A stretch of DNA of 64,000 nucleotides from Chitinophagaceae bacterium (GCA_947447265.1 CANFKC010000019.1:1-64000); one strand, 5' to 3'. Counted from the first letter of the stretch, positions 1-9,556 are shown. Numbers and translations are program-made. Notes: generated by a model from the letters alone, not told the origin.

Positions 1-463
1 AAATCTGCACTAAATGGCTTGTAAAATTAACCACCTCCCCCGAATGAACGCAGCTGAAGGAGCCGCGCTCATTCGGGTACTCCTCCTTCAAAAGGAGGAG
101 ACTGTGTAATTAGCGCAAGGTGTTATTTAAATGTCTAATTGGTATTAGTTGGTGCGTGGTTCAATGGTAACTGCAGAAATGGGAAAAATATTTGTCCATA
201 ATTATATCTGTAGTTTGCCTGAATCGGCGAATCTGAAGAAGATTGCTTGTATCGCATCTCGATAGTTATTGGGTAAGAAATGCTCCACAGATGCGTTGCA
301 TTATGATATAAAAGTAGGTGATCTGGGTAAGTTGTTATTATTGAATTCTGGCTGTAAGCATTTGCCGATGAGGATTTCAGTGTAAGGGCAAGTGTTTTAT
401 TGTTGTTTGTTCCTTGGTGATGTAATTTTTTTTCGGATATCCCGTAGTCTGATTACAATTTGT
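1..463. other. Intergenic left edge, no gene seen
   Basis: I find no convincing coding region here. The first 110 bases hold two strong hairpins, described separately. The remaining roughly 350 bases are AT-rich with stops in all frames and no recognisable RNA gene. The adjacent gene on the minus strand ends at 464. Confidence 0.6.
39..100. repeat. Double-hairpin intergenic repeat-like element
   Basis: Two adjacent inverted repeats are visible. Arms 39-51 and 65-77 pair at 12 of 13 positions around CGAATGA/TCATTCG. Arms 80-88 and 92-100 (CTCCTCCTT/AAGGAGGAG) pair perfectly around a 3-base loop. The C-rich lead-in and the AAGGAGGAG hairpin look like the dispersed intergenic hairpin repeats common in Bacteroidota genomes. 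That identity is inferred, since there is only one copy in this window. It could also be a bidirectional terminator for genes to the left. Confidence 0.45.
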
Positions 464-937
464 TTAGCAACACCTGCCATTGTCTTTGACTCCCTTTAAA
501 GGGCCTTCAAGCGCACTACCCGGGTTTCGTAGGGCATCGTCCAAACGGGATATTTCAAGGTAGGTGGGAATCTCGTAACATTCATTATAGTAATATACCA
601 GTGGGTTCCCTTCCGCTGTATCCGTATAGAAAAAACAAAATTGGTATCCCTGGTGCCCCCAAAAAACAAAGGTATTGTCAGGCAGCGGAGGTCGTTCGTT
701 CCTCGCTAAAAGCTCATTTGCAAATTCTTTTGACGTCAATAGCCAGGGATAATCATAGTTGCTGCCCACTTGATAGCCTCTTGCATCATGTCCGACTAAT
801 TGAAGAAAAGCCCGATATACATTAGGCAGTTTTAGCTGATGGTGCTGTTCCAGTAGTTCTATTTCTGCAACTGTACAGCCCTTTAGATCTCTGTGATTTA
901 CTCTAAAGAAATTGATCATTTCTGAAATAGCTTGCAT
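464..937 (-). CDS. SMI1/KNR4 (SUKH) family protein
   Basis: This 157-residue cytosolic protein has the SMI1/KNR4 pattern: an N-terminal helix with an acidic-aromatic stretch (residues ~20-30, IELLEQ), then LKLPNVYRAFLQLVG, then an aromatic-rich core with FVFWGHQGYQFCFFY and a C-terminal helical end. SUKH-fold proteins are known mainly as immunity proteins against nuclease-type polymorphic toxins, and also as stand-alone regulators. I chose ATG at 937; an upstream TTG at 958 would add seven residues. No toxin gene is visible beside it, so the immunity role is family knowledge, not shown here. The gene stands alone on the minus strand. Confidence 0.75.
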   Translation of the reverse strand: MQAISEMINFFRVNHRDLKGCTVAEIELLEQHHQLKLPNVYRAFLQLVGHDARGYQVGSNYDYPWLLTSKEFANELLARNERPPLPDNTFVFWGHQGYQFCFFYTDTAEGNPLVYYYNECYEIPTYLEISRLDDALRNPGSALEGPLKGVKDNGRCC

Positions 938-1153
938 AGTCGTGCTGTGAAAATACAATTATTATCATTGGGTGGATTTGCAATGGTGAACAAAATCAAT
1001 TTTATATTGGGGGAGATGGGAACGCTTTTGGCAGACGGTCGATAAATAGGAGAGTTTTCACCGGACGGAATCCGGAAACCGGTGCGGCATAGGTATAGCT
1101 TTCTGCCGAACGGTGTTTCTTATTCCATATTCTTTCGGTCCGGCAATATTGTT

Positions 1154-1161
1154 TAAGTTTG
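1154..1161 (+). promoter_or_regulatory. -7 promoter element (TAAGTTTG)
   Basis: This exact match to the Bacteroidota -7 consensus TAnnTTTG lies 20 bases before the ATG at 1182, so transcription would begin about 14 bases upstream of the gene. No clear TTG -33 box is present; TTTC at 1133-1136 is the nearest. Confidence 0.45.
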
Positions 1162-1181
1162 AAGTATATTAAGCATATGAA

Positions 1182-2015
1182 ATGGGAGAAAGAGCACATT
1201 ATATAACTATTAAAAAAGGGCAAAACACCATCTACTACGATAGATGGGGTGCCACAATGATTACAGAGCGCCTGTTTCAAGGTGAAGCTGAATTTATAGG
1301 ATATGTGCGGGAAGAGGACATTGTGGACAATCTTATGATCCATTATTTTATCGAAGCGGTTGCAATAATTGATTTAGATAACAAGAAGCTTTTCTTCTCC
1401 TTCAGCCGCGAGCGGAACATGTCATCAGTTTTGAATTATTACACTGTTGAACTTCGGAAAAAATGGGTTGATTGGCAAGTGGAATTTATGCCGAACTGGC
1501 CTTACGATCTCGAGCGGATAACCGGCATAGATTACGTTGCATCGCAGGAAGTAACTGACCTGTTTGTATGCAGCCGCGAATCGTTTATAGATAATGTGGC
1601 GGACAACCGACCTTCAGTATATGTGATTGTAAAAAACGGTAACGAACTATTTATAACAGGCACAGGTTCGTTGGTCTACCATGAAGGAGTTATTGCCCTG
1701 GGAGAGGAAGTAATTGCGCTACTTATGGATAAGCCAACTTATGTGTTGCCGGAAGAGCGTGCCTTTGATTGGCTGGAATGCATGATAATAGATGTGCCTG
1801 CAAAACATATCTATATGAGTAGTTGCTGCCTGGGCCAGTTGGAAAAGTACGGCCATACGTGGCCGGGATACCAGTTCACCATGGGCAATTATGGCTACCT
1901 CGATACCTTGCTCATGGCAGGAATAGATGCATTGTACTTGAAAATGCCAGATGAGGAAATTAAATCCCGGTTTGAAGAGTTGATAATACACGGCACTTAT
2001 TTAGATAAGGATTAG
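1182..2015 (+). CDS. Hypothetical protein, possible toxin-immunity type
   Basis: This 277-residue protein is not one I recognise with confidence. It has no signal peptide or membrane segment. It is acidic and rich in Trp, Tyr and Phe, opening with MGERAHYITIKKGQ and a YYDRWGA motif. The composition, and the lone position beside an SMI1/KNR4 gene, resemble stand-alone immunity-type proteins of Bacteroidota, but that is inference. The start at 1182 is favoured by a -7 element 20 bases upstream; an internal ATG at 1257 is the alternative. Residues ~205-235 hold a short Cys-Cys stretch (MSSCCLGQ), possibly redox- or metal-sensitive. Confidence 0.6.
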   Translation: MGERAHYITIKKGQNTIYYDRWGATMITERLFQGEAEFIGYVREEDIVDNLMIHYFIEAVAIIDLDNKKLFFSFSRERNMSSVLNYYTVELRKKWVDWQVEFMPNWPYDLERITGIDYVASQEVTDLFVCSRESFIDNVADNRPSVYVIVKNGNELFITGTGSLVYHEGVIALGEEVIALLMDKPTYVLPEERAFDWLECMIIDVPAKHIYMSSCCLGQLEKYGHTWPGYQFTMGNYGYLDTLLMAGIDALYLKMPDEEIKSRFEELIIHGTYLDKD

Positions 2016-2190
2016 TTTTCAGCCAGCTAACATTTAGCGATAGACTGTTTGGCGTAGGTTATACTATACCACCATGCCTGTTTCTAAAATAGCAAGGGGT
2101 AGAAAATGGGGGATTCCTCCGTTCGATTCCAATCAAAAATCGCCATATTGGTCAAATACCATTATTTTGTGGGGCAATCAATGTAAAAAG

Positions 2191-4314
2191 ATGAAGAAGC
2201 TAACTATTAGTGCAACACTATTAATATCGTTTATGGCAGCAGAAGCGCAGCAAAAAAATACTATCGCTTACCCGGAAACCAAAAAAGGTAGCCAGGTTGA
2301 CGAATATTTCAGTACCAAGGTAGAAGACCCATACCGCTGGTTAGAAAATGACCGTGCGGATGATACCAGGGAATGGGTTGTCGCTGAAAATAAGGTAACC
2401 AATGCTTACCTCGATAAAATTCCGTTCCGCGACGCAATAAAGAAGCGCCTTACGGAACTGTGGAACTACGAAAAATTCACAGCACCTTTTAAGGAAGGTG
2501 GGTATACTTATTTCTACAAGAACAATGGTTTGCAGAACCAGTTCATTTTGTATCGCCAGAAGGGTACCGGTGCACCGGAGGTTTTTCTTGACCCGAACAA
2601 ATTTTCGGCTGATGGTACAACCTCTTTGCAGGGTATAGAGTTTACAAAAGATGGTTCACTGGCAGCCTGCCAGTTATCAGAAGGTGGCTCTGATTGGCGC
2701 AAGGTGTTTGTAATGGATACTAAAACAATGAAAATTGTTGACGATACACTGCGCGATGTAAAATTCAGCGGGTTGTCATGGTTAGGAAATGGCGGATTTT
2801 ATTATAGCAGCTATGACAAGCCAAAGGGTAGTGAGCTTTCGGCAAAAACTGAAGTTCATAAGTTGTTTTACCATAAGCTGGGCAGCAAGCAAACCGAAGA
2901 TAAACTTGTATTCGGTGGCGAAAAATTACAACGCCGTTATATTGGTGGTGGCGTAACAGAAGATCAGAAATACCTGGTTATTTCGGCGGCTAATGCCACT
3001 TATGGTAATGAGCTTTATTTGCAAGACCTTTCTAAACCCGATGCACCCATTATACCTATTGTAACCGGGTTTGATAACGAACATAGCCTGGCTTATTCTG
3101 ATGGTAAGTTGCTCTATATTGAAACGAACCTTGACGCACCTAACCATAAGCTGATAAGGGTTGATGCTGCGAATCCGACACCTGCAAACTGGAAAACACT
3201 GATTGGCGAAACAGAATTTCCACTCACGGTTTCATCATGCGGTAAAAAGATATTTGCACATTACCTGAAAGATGCGGTTACTGAAGTAGTACAGTATGAT
3301 GCAGAAGGCAAAAAGGAGCACGTTATTAAATTGCCGGGTGTGGGTACCGCAAGTGGCTTTGGCGGCAAAATGACGGAAATGGAGACTTATTATACGTTCA
3401 CTTCTTACGTATATCCTCCTACCATTTTTAAATATGATATCAAGACCGGAGCTTCCTCTGTGTATAAAAAATCGAATGTCAAGTTTAACCCGGAAGGCTA
3501 CGAAAGCAAGCAGGTTTTCTACACTTCGGCAGATGGTACTAAAGTACCTATGATCATTACCAGCAAGAAGGGCCTTAAGATGGATGGTAAAAACCCGACC
3601 ATGCTGTATGGCTATGGTGGGTTCAATATCAGCCTCACGCCTAGTTTCAGCGTAAGCAATATTGCGTTCCTTGAAAATGGGGGTATTTATTGCGTAGCTA
3701 ACCTGAGGGGCGGCGGCGAATATGGGGATAAATGGCACAATGCCGGCACTAAGATGAACAAACAAAACGTGTTCAATGATTTTATTGCAGCTGCCGAATA
3801 TCTTATAAAAGAAAAATACACATCTAAAGATTACCTGGCTATTTCGGGTGGGTCAAACGGCGGCTTGCTGGTGGGTGCATGCTTAACCCAGCGCCCTGAC
3901 CTGTTCAAAGTTTGTTTCCCGGCTGTGGGTGTGCTGGATATGCTGCGCTATAACAAATTTACGGCTGGTGCGGGCTGGGCTTATGACTACGGGACTGCCG
4001 AAGACAATAAAGAAATGTTCAGTTATCTATTCAAATATTCCCCGGTACATAATGTTAAGGAGGGTACTTGCTATCCGGCAACAATGGTAATGACCGGAGA
4101 CCATGATGACAGGGTAGTGCCTGCACACTCGTTTAAATTTGCTGCAGCATTGCAGGCAGCACAAAAGTGCAGTAACCCGGTTCTGATACGTATTGAGACA
4201 AAGGCAGGGCATGGTGCAGGTAAGCCAACAGATATGGTAATTGCAGAGCAGGCCGATAAATGGGCATTTATGTTGTGGAACATGGGGCTTACTTATAAAG
4301 CCGTAACAAAGTAG
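2191..4314 (+). CDS. Prolyl oligopeptidase (S9A), secreted
   Basis: This serine peptidase cleaves short peptides after proline. The 707-residue protein has a signal peptide (cleavage near AEA-Q, residues ~19-20), so it probably acts in the periplasm or outside. An N-terminal YPETKKGSQVDEYF..DPYRWLE segment and a seven-bladed propeller (residues ~75-430) lead to the alpha/beta hydrolase domain. The catalytic triad reads Ser555 in GGSNGG, Asp639 in GDHDDRVVP and His674 in AGHGAG, matching the spacing of porcine prolyl oligopeptidase. I chose ATG at 2191 because it begins the signal peptide; upstream in-frame codons from 2074 would put 39 hydrophilic residues in front. A strong terminator follows at 4350. 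Confidence 0.95.
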   Translation: MKKLTISATLLISFMAAEAQQKNTIAYPETKKGSQVDEYFSTKVEDPYRWLENDRADDTREWVVAENKVTNAYLDKIPFRDAIKKRLTELWNYEKFTAPFKEGGYTYFYKNNGLQNQFILYRQKGTGAPEVFLDPNKFSADGTTSLQGIEFTKDGSLAACQLSEGGSDWRKVFVMDTKTMKIVDDTLRDVKFSGLSWLGNGGFYYSSYDKPKGSELSAKTEVHKLFYHKLGSKQTEDKLVFGGEKLQRRYIGGGVTEDQKYLVISAANATYGNELYLQDLSKPDAPIIPIVTGFDNEHSLAYSDGKLLYIETNLDAPNHKLIRVDAANPTPANWKTLIGETEFPLTVSSCGKKIFAHYLKDAVTEVVQYDAEGKKEHVIKLPGVGTASGFGGKMTEMETYYTFTSYVYPPTIFKYDIKTGASSVYKKSNVKFNPEGYESKQVFYTSADGTKVPMIITSKKGLKMDGKNPTMLYGYGGFNISLTPSFSVSNIAFLENGGIYCVANLRGGGEYGDKWHNAGTKMNKQNVFNDFIAAAEYLIKEKYTSKDYLAISGGSNGGLLVGACLTQRPDLFKVCFPAVGVLDMLRYNKFTAGAGWAYDYGTAEDNKEMFSYLFKYSPVHNVKEGTCYPATMVMTGDHDDRVVPAHSFKFAAALQAAQKCSNPVLIRIETKAGHGAGKPTDMVIAEQADKWAFMLWNMGLTYKAVTK

Positions 4315-4349
4315 CTGATTGGTCTAATTTATTAGTAATTAAATAGTTG

Positions 4350-4388
4350 TGCCGCATGATGCGTTTGGCAGCATGCGGCATTCTTTTT
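4350..4388 (+). terminator. Rho-independent terminator
   Basis: Perfect 9-base inverted repeat TGCCGCATG/CATGCGGCA (4350-4358 and 4372-4380) followed by TTCTTTTT, downstream of the prolyl oligopeptidase gene. Confidence 0.85.
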
Positions 4389-4494
4389 ACGAAACTCAGC
4401 AACACCCCACTTTAACTAGAATTTACCCCAGTATTACAATTCATATTTTACTAAAGCATATCTTCGTCATCCATTTTTATAAATTTTAAAAGTA

Positions 4495-6714
4495 ATGTTC
4501 AAAAAGCTATCCATTGCGTTGATCGCAATGCTCTGTGCAGGTAAAATTGCCATTGCGCAACAACCCTGTGGTACCGATAAAAAATACTGGGAACTGGTAC
4601 AACAAAATCCGAAAATTCTGGAATACGAGAAGCAGTTTGAAGACCAGATAATTGCCAATATGCAATATCGCATTCCGGGTGCGCTGGGTAAAACAACGCT
4701 GAGCGCAAGTGATACCACAACATTCGACGTGCCGATAGTGATTCATGTGGTACATGATTATGGTACCGAGAATCTTTCAGATAATGACCTGTATGAAGCT
4801 GCCCAATACTGGGCAATCGTTTTCCTGGCCCAGAATTCTGATACCGCGGCGGTGATACCTCCTTTCAAAAAATGGATAGGTAATTCCAGGATAAGGCTAC
4901 ACCTTGCTACCATAGACCCCAACGGCAAACCAACCAAGGGTATTGTAAGGCATAACCACTACCTGACCACTAATGCAGACGATGGTGCGAAATTTGAGCC
5001 ATGGCCTAACAATAAGTACATTAATATCTGGTTTGTAAGAACTTTTGGAGCCAGCGCTACTGGTGCAGCAGCCTATGCTTACTATCCGGCATCAGCGGCG
5101 GGTATGCCGTTTTATGATGGTGTTATAGGCCTTTCTACTTACGCTAATTATGCCAAAGCGATACCGCATGAACTAGGTCACGTATTGAACCTGCAACACG
5201 TTTGGGGTAATACCAACAGTGCGGGTGCAGCATGTGGCGATGACCATGTTGATGACACCCCGCCTACAACAGGCCATACGCCGGTAGGCTGTGTAGCATC
5301 AGCTTTATACGATGTTGCCTGTGCTTCGGGTTATTTGAAGCATTATACAGCAGCAGGCGGTGGTGATTCTGTGGTAGATTATCCTGATACCGTAAACGCG
5401 CAGAACATAATGGATTATACGTATTGCCAGGAAATGTTTACGAAAGGACAGTGTGTACGTATGCGCACAGCCCTAACCAGCACTGTTGCCGGAAGGAACA
5501 ATCTGATAACTGCAGCTAATCTTGCTTCAACGGGCGCATTGGCCCCTATGCCAGATCTGCCTCCGGTTGCGGACTATATTATGGACAGAGGCACCGGTGG
5601 TGGTTTTGTTTCTGACACGCGTTCTTACTTCCTTACGTTTAATAACACCAATGGCTTTGTGTTCAGGAATGCGAGCTGGAACGACACGGTTACAGGCGTT
5701 AAGTGGTCGTTCTCTAATGGTGCGACCGTGCCAACCTCGACCAGTATGACGAGTGTGGTGAACCATTTCGCAACACCAGGTTGGGTTACTGTTACCCAGA
5801 TCGCTACTTCAAATGCAGGTAGCGACACACTTGTTAATACCAAAGCTGTTTATGTTGCTGATACAACCGCTACACATGGGGTAGGGTATGTGCAAGGATT
5901 TGACCTGGCTAATTGCAGCAATTGGCCGATGATAAACTTCTATAACAACCGTTTTAAGTGGGAGTTTTTTAATGGAGCCAGTTTTGATGGTGACGGCAAA
6001 TGCGTCAGGTACAGGTCTTTCGACACTACCAACCAGCAGACTGGTATGGCATTAGGCGACCACGATGATTTTTATACCCCTGCTTTCAACCTTACGGACA
6101 TTGCTGGTTCCGGCAATTATTTCCTGAACTTCTTTACCTCGGGTTGTAAAAGGCCGGGCGGTGGTACTATGGATTCTCTGGAAATTGATGCAAGCATTAC
6201 CGGTGGCACACAGTGGACCCGCATAGGTGGAGTATCGGGCAACACCCTTGCGAATATTACCGCCACCAATGCGCAATTTACACCAACCCTGCCAAGCCAA
6301 TGGAAGGCAAGGGCTATAAACATTCCTGCCGCATACCGCACAGGCAATGTTTTCTTCAGGTTCCGTTACTGGCCAGGCGATATTGGTAATAACCTATATC
6401 TGGATAATTTCTACATTTATCCTTATCCATCAGAAGTTATGGACCAGACTGCTGATGCAGGAATATTTAAGATTTTCCCTAATCCTGCAAACAGTGGTTG
6501 CAACATTATCTTCAAAACGGGTAATGAGGGTACGGCTGCCATTACAGTGAAAGATATTACTGGTCGCACTATATATACAGTAAGTAATCATTATAACGCT
6601 AATGGCATGGCACAGGAAACCATTGGTAGGGATATAACGCAGGCAGCTGGAATTTACTTCGTAACAGTTGTAATTGATGGTGCTAGCAGAACAGAGAAAT
6701 TAGTGGTATATTAA
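4495..6714 (+). CDS. T9SS-exported M43-type zinc metalloprotease (copy 1)
   Basis: A 739-residue secreted protease. After a signal peptide (cleavage near AIA-QQ, residue ~21) and a propeptide-like stretch comes a metzincin catalytic domain. The zinc site is His225-Glu226-x-x-His229-x5-His235 (HELGHVLNLQH), and the Met-turn is Met306 in NIMDYTYC. The context resembles the M43 (pappalysin/cytophagalysin) family. The usual glycine of HExxHxxGxxH is Asn232, as in the neighbouring paralogue. A PKD/Ig-like region (~370-460) and a jelly-roll-like region (~465-650) follow. The last ~80 residues form a T9SS type A sorting domain (FPNPANSG.. ending EKLVVY). Cys pairs in the catalytic domain suggest disulfides. 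It ends in its own terminator at 6737. Confidence 0.9.
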   Translation: MFKKLSIALIAMLCAGKIAIAQQPCGTDKKYWELVQQNPKILEYEKQFEDQIIANMQYRIPGALGKTTLSASDTTTFDVPIVIHVVHDYGTENLSDNDLYEAAQYWAIVFLAQNSDTAAVIPPFKKWIGNSRIRLHLATIDPNGKPTKGIVRHNHYLTTNADDGAKFEPWPNNKYINIWFVRTFGASATGAAAYAYYPASAAGMPFYDGVIGLSTYANYAKAIPHELGHVLNLQHVWGNTNSAGAACGDDHVDDTPPTTGHTPVGCVASALYDVACASGYLKHYTAAGGGDSVVDYPDTVNAQNIMDYTYCQEMFTKGQCVRMRTALTSTVAGRNNLITAANLASTGALAPMPDLPPVADYIMDRGTGGGFVSDTRSYFLTFNNTNGFVFRNASWNDTVTGVKWSFSNGATVPTSTSMTSVVNHFATPGWVTVTQIATSNAGSDTLVNTKAVYVADTTATHGVGYVQGFDLANCSNWPMINFYNNRFKWEFFNGASFDGDGKCVRYRSFDTTNQQTGMALGDHDDFYTPAFNLTDIAGSGNYFLNFFTSGCKRPGGGTMDSLEIDASITGGTQWTRIGGVSGNTLANITATNAQFTPTLPSQWKARAINIPAAYRTGNVFFRFRYWPGDIGNNLYLDNFYIYPYPSEVMDQTADAGIFKIFPNPANSGCNIIFKTGNEGTAAITVKDITGRTIYTVSNHYNANGMAQETIGRDITQAAGIYFVTVVIDGASRTEKLVVY

Positions 6715-6736
6715 TATATTTTTATATTCTAAATCG

Positions 6737-6773
6737 CGCCCTCAAAATTGTTTTTTGAGGGCGTTTTAGTTTT
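6737..6773 (+). terminator. Rho-independent terminator
   Basis: Perfect 11-base stem CGCCCTCAAAA/TTTTGAGGGCG (6737-6747 and 6753-6763) with trailing T-rich sequence, just after the first M43 protease gene. Confidence 0.85.
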
Positions 6774-6917
6774 ATGGTAGCAACCGTGACCTGGTATTTA
6801 CAGCAAGACCAGAAAAAAATCTGAAATTTTTTCTTAGTTATACCCAAGATTTAATGTAATAATAACGTCTATTAATATAGAGGCCCAAGCCTTATTTTTC
6901 GTGACGGAAAAAAAACG

Positions 6918-6946
6918 TTGCAGGTTTTATATTTTTATTAACTTTG
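6918..6946 (+). promoter_or_regulatory. Bacteroidota promoter (TTG / TAACTTTG)
   Basis: TTG at 6918-6920 and TAACTTTG at 6939-6946, 18 bases apart. Transcription would start near 6953, so the TTG codon at 6944 cannot be the start and ATG 6968 is used. The second protease therefore has its own promoter. Confidence 0.7.
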
Positions 6947-6967
6947 AACCTTTCTAATCAAAAGCAA

Positions 6968-9418
6968 ATGAAAAAATCTTCATTCTTATTACTGTGCGCA
7001 GGCTTGTTGCTTGCAAACAAAAGTTTTGCTCAAAAACCGTGTGGCACTGACGAAATGCGCAGGGTTTATATTGCTCAGCACCCTGAAATACTACAATATG
7101 AAGCTGATCTTGAAGCCCAGATACAGCAAGGGTTAAAGAGGATAGACCTTTCAAAATTTGGTCGTACAACGGCTGGAACAGACTCTTCATATTCACCAAA
7201 CTACTGGTTTGATATACCTATAGTAGTGCATATTGTGCATGATTATAACAGTGCTGCAGACTACCTGACAGATGATAATATTTTCAATTACCTGATTGAT
7301 TGGAATAAAGTTTACGCAGCGCAGAATACCGCAGATACAGCGCAGGTTATTGAGCCATTCAAGAAATGGGTAGGTAATCCGCATATCAGGTTACACCTGG
7401 CAACTATCGACCCTTCAGGTAACCCAACTAAGGGTATTACCAGAAACCGTTCTTACCTTACTTATAATGGCGGTGATCAGGCAAAGTATAATGACTGGGA
7501 TCCGGCTTCATATATAAATATCTGGTCTATTAACACAATGAGTGCAGCCAACGGTAGTGCTGCTGCTTATGCAACTCCGCCTACGAGTGGTGCTGCCTCT
7601 CCATACAGGGATGGTGTTATTGGCCTGTGGGATTATATGCAAAATGATGCTTCGCACCCTTACAGTAAAACAATTAACCATGAAATGGGCCATGTTTTTA
7701 ATCTGGCGCATCCATGGGGTAGTACTAATAGCCCTGAAGCAGTTGGCGTTACCTGTGCAGATGGTGGTTCTGATAATGTAGACGATACACCGCCAACATT
7801 GGGTCACTACCCTGCAAACTGCCAGTATTCAGCTTACACAAGCCCTAACCCGGATAACCACGTATTTTATCCTCAGGGTAATATTTACGATACCGTTTGT
7901 GCTACTAATTATTTTAAGATATATCCACGTTCCTATTACGATAGTGCTACGCATACAGTGGTAACAGTTACAGATTCGCTGGTAAATTATCCTGATACTG
8001 TGAATGCGCAGAACATTATGGATTATACTTATTGTTCAAAGAACTTCACTAAGGGACAAGTAGACCGTATGCATGCTGCATTGCACAGCGATATTGCCCA
8101 CAGGAATAATTTGTGGAATGATACGAACCTGGTAAGGACTGGTGTGGTGGCTGCTCTCCCTGCATCACCAAGTGCTAAAGTATTTGTTGCACGCCCTGAC
8201 CTACCGGTAATTCCTGAATTTGCCGTAACAGTTGCAGGTAATTCTGCATCTCCGTTTGGTAGCAGGAACGTACAGTACTTTACCAAGCCAGGAACAAGCA
8301 TTACGTTCAAGAACAGGAGCTGGAACGATACGGTATCAAGCTTGACCTGGACTTTCAGCAATTCGGCTTCTATTCCTACCAAAACAGATGCTAACCCTAG
8401 TTATTCAACACAGGTAGTGAATACTTTCTCTGCTCCGGGTTGGGTATCGTTAACTATGGCTGCAACAGGCAATCACACTGCTACCGTTACCAAAACATGG
8501 GATAAAGCAGTTTTCGTTGCCGACGCAAGTGCAACAGATGGCTATGGCTACTACCAGGAGTTTAACCCTGCAGGTGATGCCGCTAAATGGCCAATGTTCA
8601 ACTATTATGAGAATGAATTTAAATGGGAAGCTTCTTCTGCAGGTTATTACGATAACAATTGCTTGAAGTATACCGGTTATGATAACCGCCTTGATTTTTC
8701 AATGGCCAAGTATCCTACTGTAGGTTCTCCTTATGGCGATTTCGATGATTTTTACAGCGTTCCTGTAAACTTGTCAACTTTCCCTGCAGGAGCTCCATGT
8801 AACCTTAACTTCTTCTCTTCAGGTGCATCACGTTCAAGTAATTCATTGGATATTACTGATACCTTTGAAATAGCTTATTCTACTGATGCAATCACCTGGA
8901 CTAAATTGAAAACTATTGCAAAAGGAGACCTGGCCAATAAGGGTGCTATTGCAACACCATTCACCCCTGGTGCCATGACGGATTGGGTTGCCCGTACCAT
9001 AAGCCTGCCAACAGCTGCACGTGCAAACTATGTTATCTTCCGTTTCCGTTACAGGCCTGGTGTTGACCATGCATTCTACGATTACAGCACAGGTAACAAC
9101 TTCTACATTGACAGGATCCACTTCAGTGCTTTCCCTGCAGAAGTGAGTGGTGCCTTGGCTAGCAATAACAGCATTACTGTTGCACCAAACCCAACCAATG
9201 GCAATGCCTTCGTAATTATTAAGGACGCGAACAATTCAACAGCACGTATCGTAGTTTCTGATATTACCGGTAAAGTAGTTTACACTACCAGCCAGCAGGT
9301 AAGCGGCAACGAAGCGAGCATTGAAATACCTTCATCTGTGATTGCAGTAAAAGGTATCTACCTGGTACAAACTTCAACCGGAAGGGAAGTAAGTACACAG
9401 AAATTAGTTGTTAACTAA
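6968..9418 (+). CDS. T9SS-exported M43-type zinc metalloprotease (copy 2)
   Basis: An 816-residue paralogue of the preceding protease with the same domain order. There is a signal peptide (cleavage near SFA-Q), and both begin their mature part with KPCGTDE/QPCGTDK. The zinc site is His238-Glu239-x-x-His242-x5-His248 (HEMGHVFNLAH) and the Met-turn is Met351 in NIMDYTYC. PKD-like and jelly-roll-like regions and a C-terminal T9SS type A sorting domain (APNPTNGNA.. ending QKLVVN) follow. It is 77 residues longer than copy 1, mainly from insertions in the catalytic domain (~285-330) and around residues 395-425. Asn245 replaces the usual glycine of the zinc motif. It has its own promoter and terminator, so the two copies can be regulated separately. 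They arose by tandem duplication (inference from shared order and motifs). Confidence 0.9.
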   Translation: MKKSSFLLLCAGLLLANKSFAQKPCGTDEMRRVYIAQHPEILQYEADLEAQIQQGLKRIDLSKFGRTTAGTDSSYSPNYWFDIPIVVHIVHDYNSAADYLTDDNIFNYLIDWNKVYAAQNTADTAQVIEPFKKWVGNPHIRLHLATIDPSGNPTKGITRNRSYLTYNGGDQAKYNDWDPASYINIWSINTMSAANGSAAAYATPPTSGAASPYRDGVIGLWDYMQNDASHPYSKTINHEMGHVFNLAHPWGSTNSPEAVGVTCADGGSDNVDDTPPTLGHYPANCQYSAYTSPNPDNHVFYPQGNIYDTVCATNYFKIYPRSYYDSATHTVVTVTDSLVNYPDTVNAQNIMDYTYCSKNFTKGQVDRMHAALHSDIAHRNNLWNDTNLVRTGVVAALPASPSAKVFVARPDLPVIPEFAVTVAGNSASPFGSRNVQYFTKPGTSITFKNRSWNDTVSSLTWTFSNSASIPTKTDANPSYSTQVVNTFSAPGWVSLTMAATGNHTATVTKTWDKAVFVADASATDGYGYYQEFNPAGDAAKWPMFNYYENEFKWEASSAGYYDNNCLKYTGYDNRLDFSMAKYPTVGSPYGDFDDFYSVPVNLSTFPAGAPCNLNFFSSGASRSSNSLDITDTFEIAYSTDAITWTKLKTIAKGDLANKGAIATPFTPGAMTDWVARTISLPTAARANYVIFRFRYRPGVDHAFYDYSTGNNFYIDRIHFSAFPAEVSGALASNNSITVAPNPTNGNAFVIIKDANNSTARIVVSDITGKVVYTTSQQVSGNEASIEIPSSVIAVKGIYLVQTSTGREVSTQKLVVN

Positions 9419-9443
9419 TATTTCAATTTGTTTTTGATAGAAA

Positions 9444-9478
9444 ATGGCTGCCGCTACAATGGCAGCCATTTTTGTTTT
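9444..9478 (+). terminator. Rho-independent terminator
   Basis: Perfect 9-base stem ATGGCTGCC/GGCAGCCAT (9444-9452 and 9461-9469) followed by TTTTGTTTT. Confidence 0.88.
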
Positions 9479-9526
9479 GCAGAGGCAACTTTTCTTAAAA
9501 TTTATGCGGGTTACGTAATTTATCCC

Positions 9527-9556
9527 TTCGGGAATGTTTAATTGCGTTTATCTTTG
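9527..9556 (+). promoter_or_regulatory. Promoter of the ftsE-like gene
   Basis: TATCTTTG at 9549-9556 matches TAnnTTTG; TTCG at 9527-9530 sits at the -33 position with an 18-base gap. Transcription would begin near 9563, so ATG 9575 rather than TTG 9542 is the start. Confidence 0.55.

Noticed and set aside
3235-3765. Long antisense open frame in the prolyl oligopeptidase gene
   Set aside because: It lies wholly opposite a clearly real gene with catalytic motifs; its translation is low complexity with no domain.
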